A DNA stretch of 64,000 nt from Planctomycetia bacterium (GTDB lineage: Bacteria > Planctomycetota > Brocadiia > Brocadiales > Brocadiaceae): the NCBI GenBank assembly GCA_015075005.1, contig JABTVC010000002.1, positions 248,001 through 312,000 on the forward strand, written 5' to 3'. The stretch's first letter is position 1; each line of letters begins with the position of its first letter. A model generated the notes under the pieces. It worked only from the letters and a program-made list of their open reading frames with translations. It was not told the DNA's origin and did not search any database. Made by a program: the position numbers and the translations under genes. Below, one piece after another: positions 63,821 to 64,000 of this stretch.

Positions 63821-64000
63821 AAAAAATATTACCCCTTAATTTATGAAATCTATATAGAATATCCCTTTACTTCATTCTTACTATTACGGCTATCATGAAA
63901 ATTAATTAGGTTTTCATTAGCAAAATCTTCGTGTCGTAACCCCTGCTTCTTCATCAGCAAGAATAGAGGCATCTCTTAAATCCCCGCAATACGCGTCCTT
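63821..64000. other. Right edge upstream of the cassette
   Basis: 180 nt upstream of the TIGR04255-type gene. It probably holds its promoter. On the minus strand 64000-63917 is an open frame (27 codons, ending DEEAGVTTRRFC) that could be the C-terminus of another gene outside the window, but this is too short to judge. Confidence 0.35.

Noticed and set aside
63917-64000. Open minus-strand frame at the right edge ending DEEAGVTTRRFC
   Set aside because: Only 27 codons are visible, no motif is recognised and the start lies outside the window, so a gene call is not supported.

Overview
The window looks like a chromosomal segment of a Gram-negative bacterium, most probably an anammox-type planctomycete (Brocadiales: Brocadia, Jettenia or Kuenenia relatives). 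This placement is inference. It rests on the moderately AT-rich backbone, a SecD-SecF fusion, an alternative-heme gene (ahbC), aprA-aprB-sat, a TPR protein carrying RNA-polymerase alpha-CTD-like domains, B12-radical SAM proteins and SpoIID/SpoIVB-like secreted proteins. No marker such as 16S rRNA is present, so the genus is not proved.

Layout. 1-6.3 kb: a visibly more GC-rich export cassette (partial HlyD adaptor, TolC/NodT outer-membrane lipoprotein, RbbA-like ABC fusion, YhhJ-like permease), probably acquired. 6.6-20.4 kb: mostly housekeeping genes, with the TPR/alpha-CTD protein, ruvA, a lesion-bearing ruvB, queH, a SpoIID-domain protein, tgt, yajC, secDF, a LysM protein, a secreted beta-propeller and ahbC. 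20.4-27 kb: an accessory graveyard of decayed transposases (IS1182-like, IS4/Tn5-like), five toxin-antitoxin remnants, a broken SIR2-domain gene, a ParA fragment and small unknown genes. 27-39 kb: aldo/keto reductase, a very large S41 protease, aprA-aprB-sat on the minus strand, rodA, and an ABC exporter of DevCAB/MacAB type.

39.4-51.6 kb: a long plus-strand housekeeping run holding a TIGR03960-type radical SAM protein, folK, an LptF/LptG permease, a ComF-family protein, hpf, ptsN, an HPr-enzyme I fusion, a DUF2344 protein with no canonical start codon, rng, rplU, rpmA, obg and coaX. 51.6-61.6 kb: a TPR protein, a class III aminotransferase, tRNA-Pro(CGG), two disrupted secreted-protein genes (propeller and SpoIVB/S55 type), a TsaC-type protein, rpiB, a radical SAM/SPASM protein and a lipoprotein. 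61.8-63.8 kb: a tightly overlapping minus-strand cassette headed by a TIGR04255-type protein, with partners I do not recognise. This is the best candidate here for an undescribed system.

Functional themes are export and envelope assembly (SecDF/YajC, RodA, Lpt-type permease, two ABC exporters, SpoIID, LysM), queuosine tRNA modification (queH, tgt), a sugar-permease-free regulatory PTS (ptsN plus HPr-EI, next to hpf), and sulfate activation (sat/apr). Several genes carry small indels or stop codons (ruvB, the propeller gene, the S55 gene, a RelE toxin), some at homopolymers. Either the assembly has residual errors or these genes are decaying, and core genes such as ruvB argue for errors in at least some cases.
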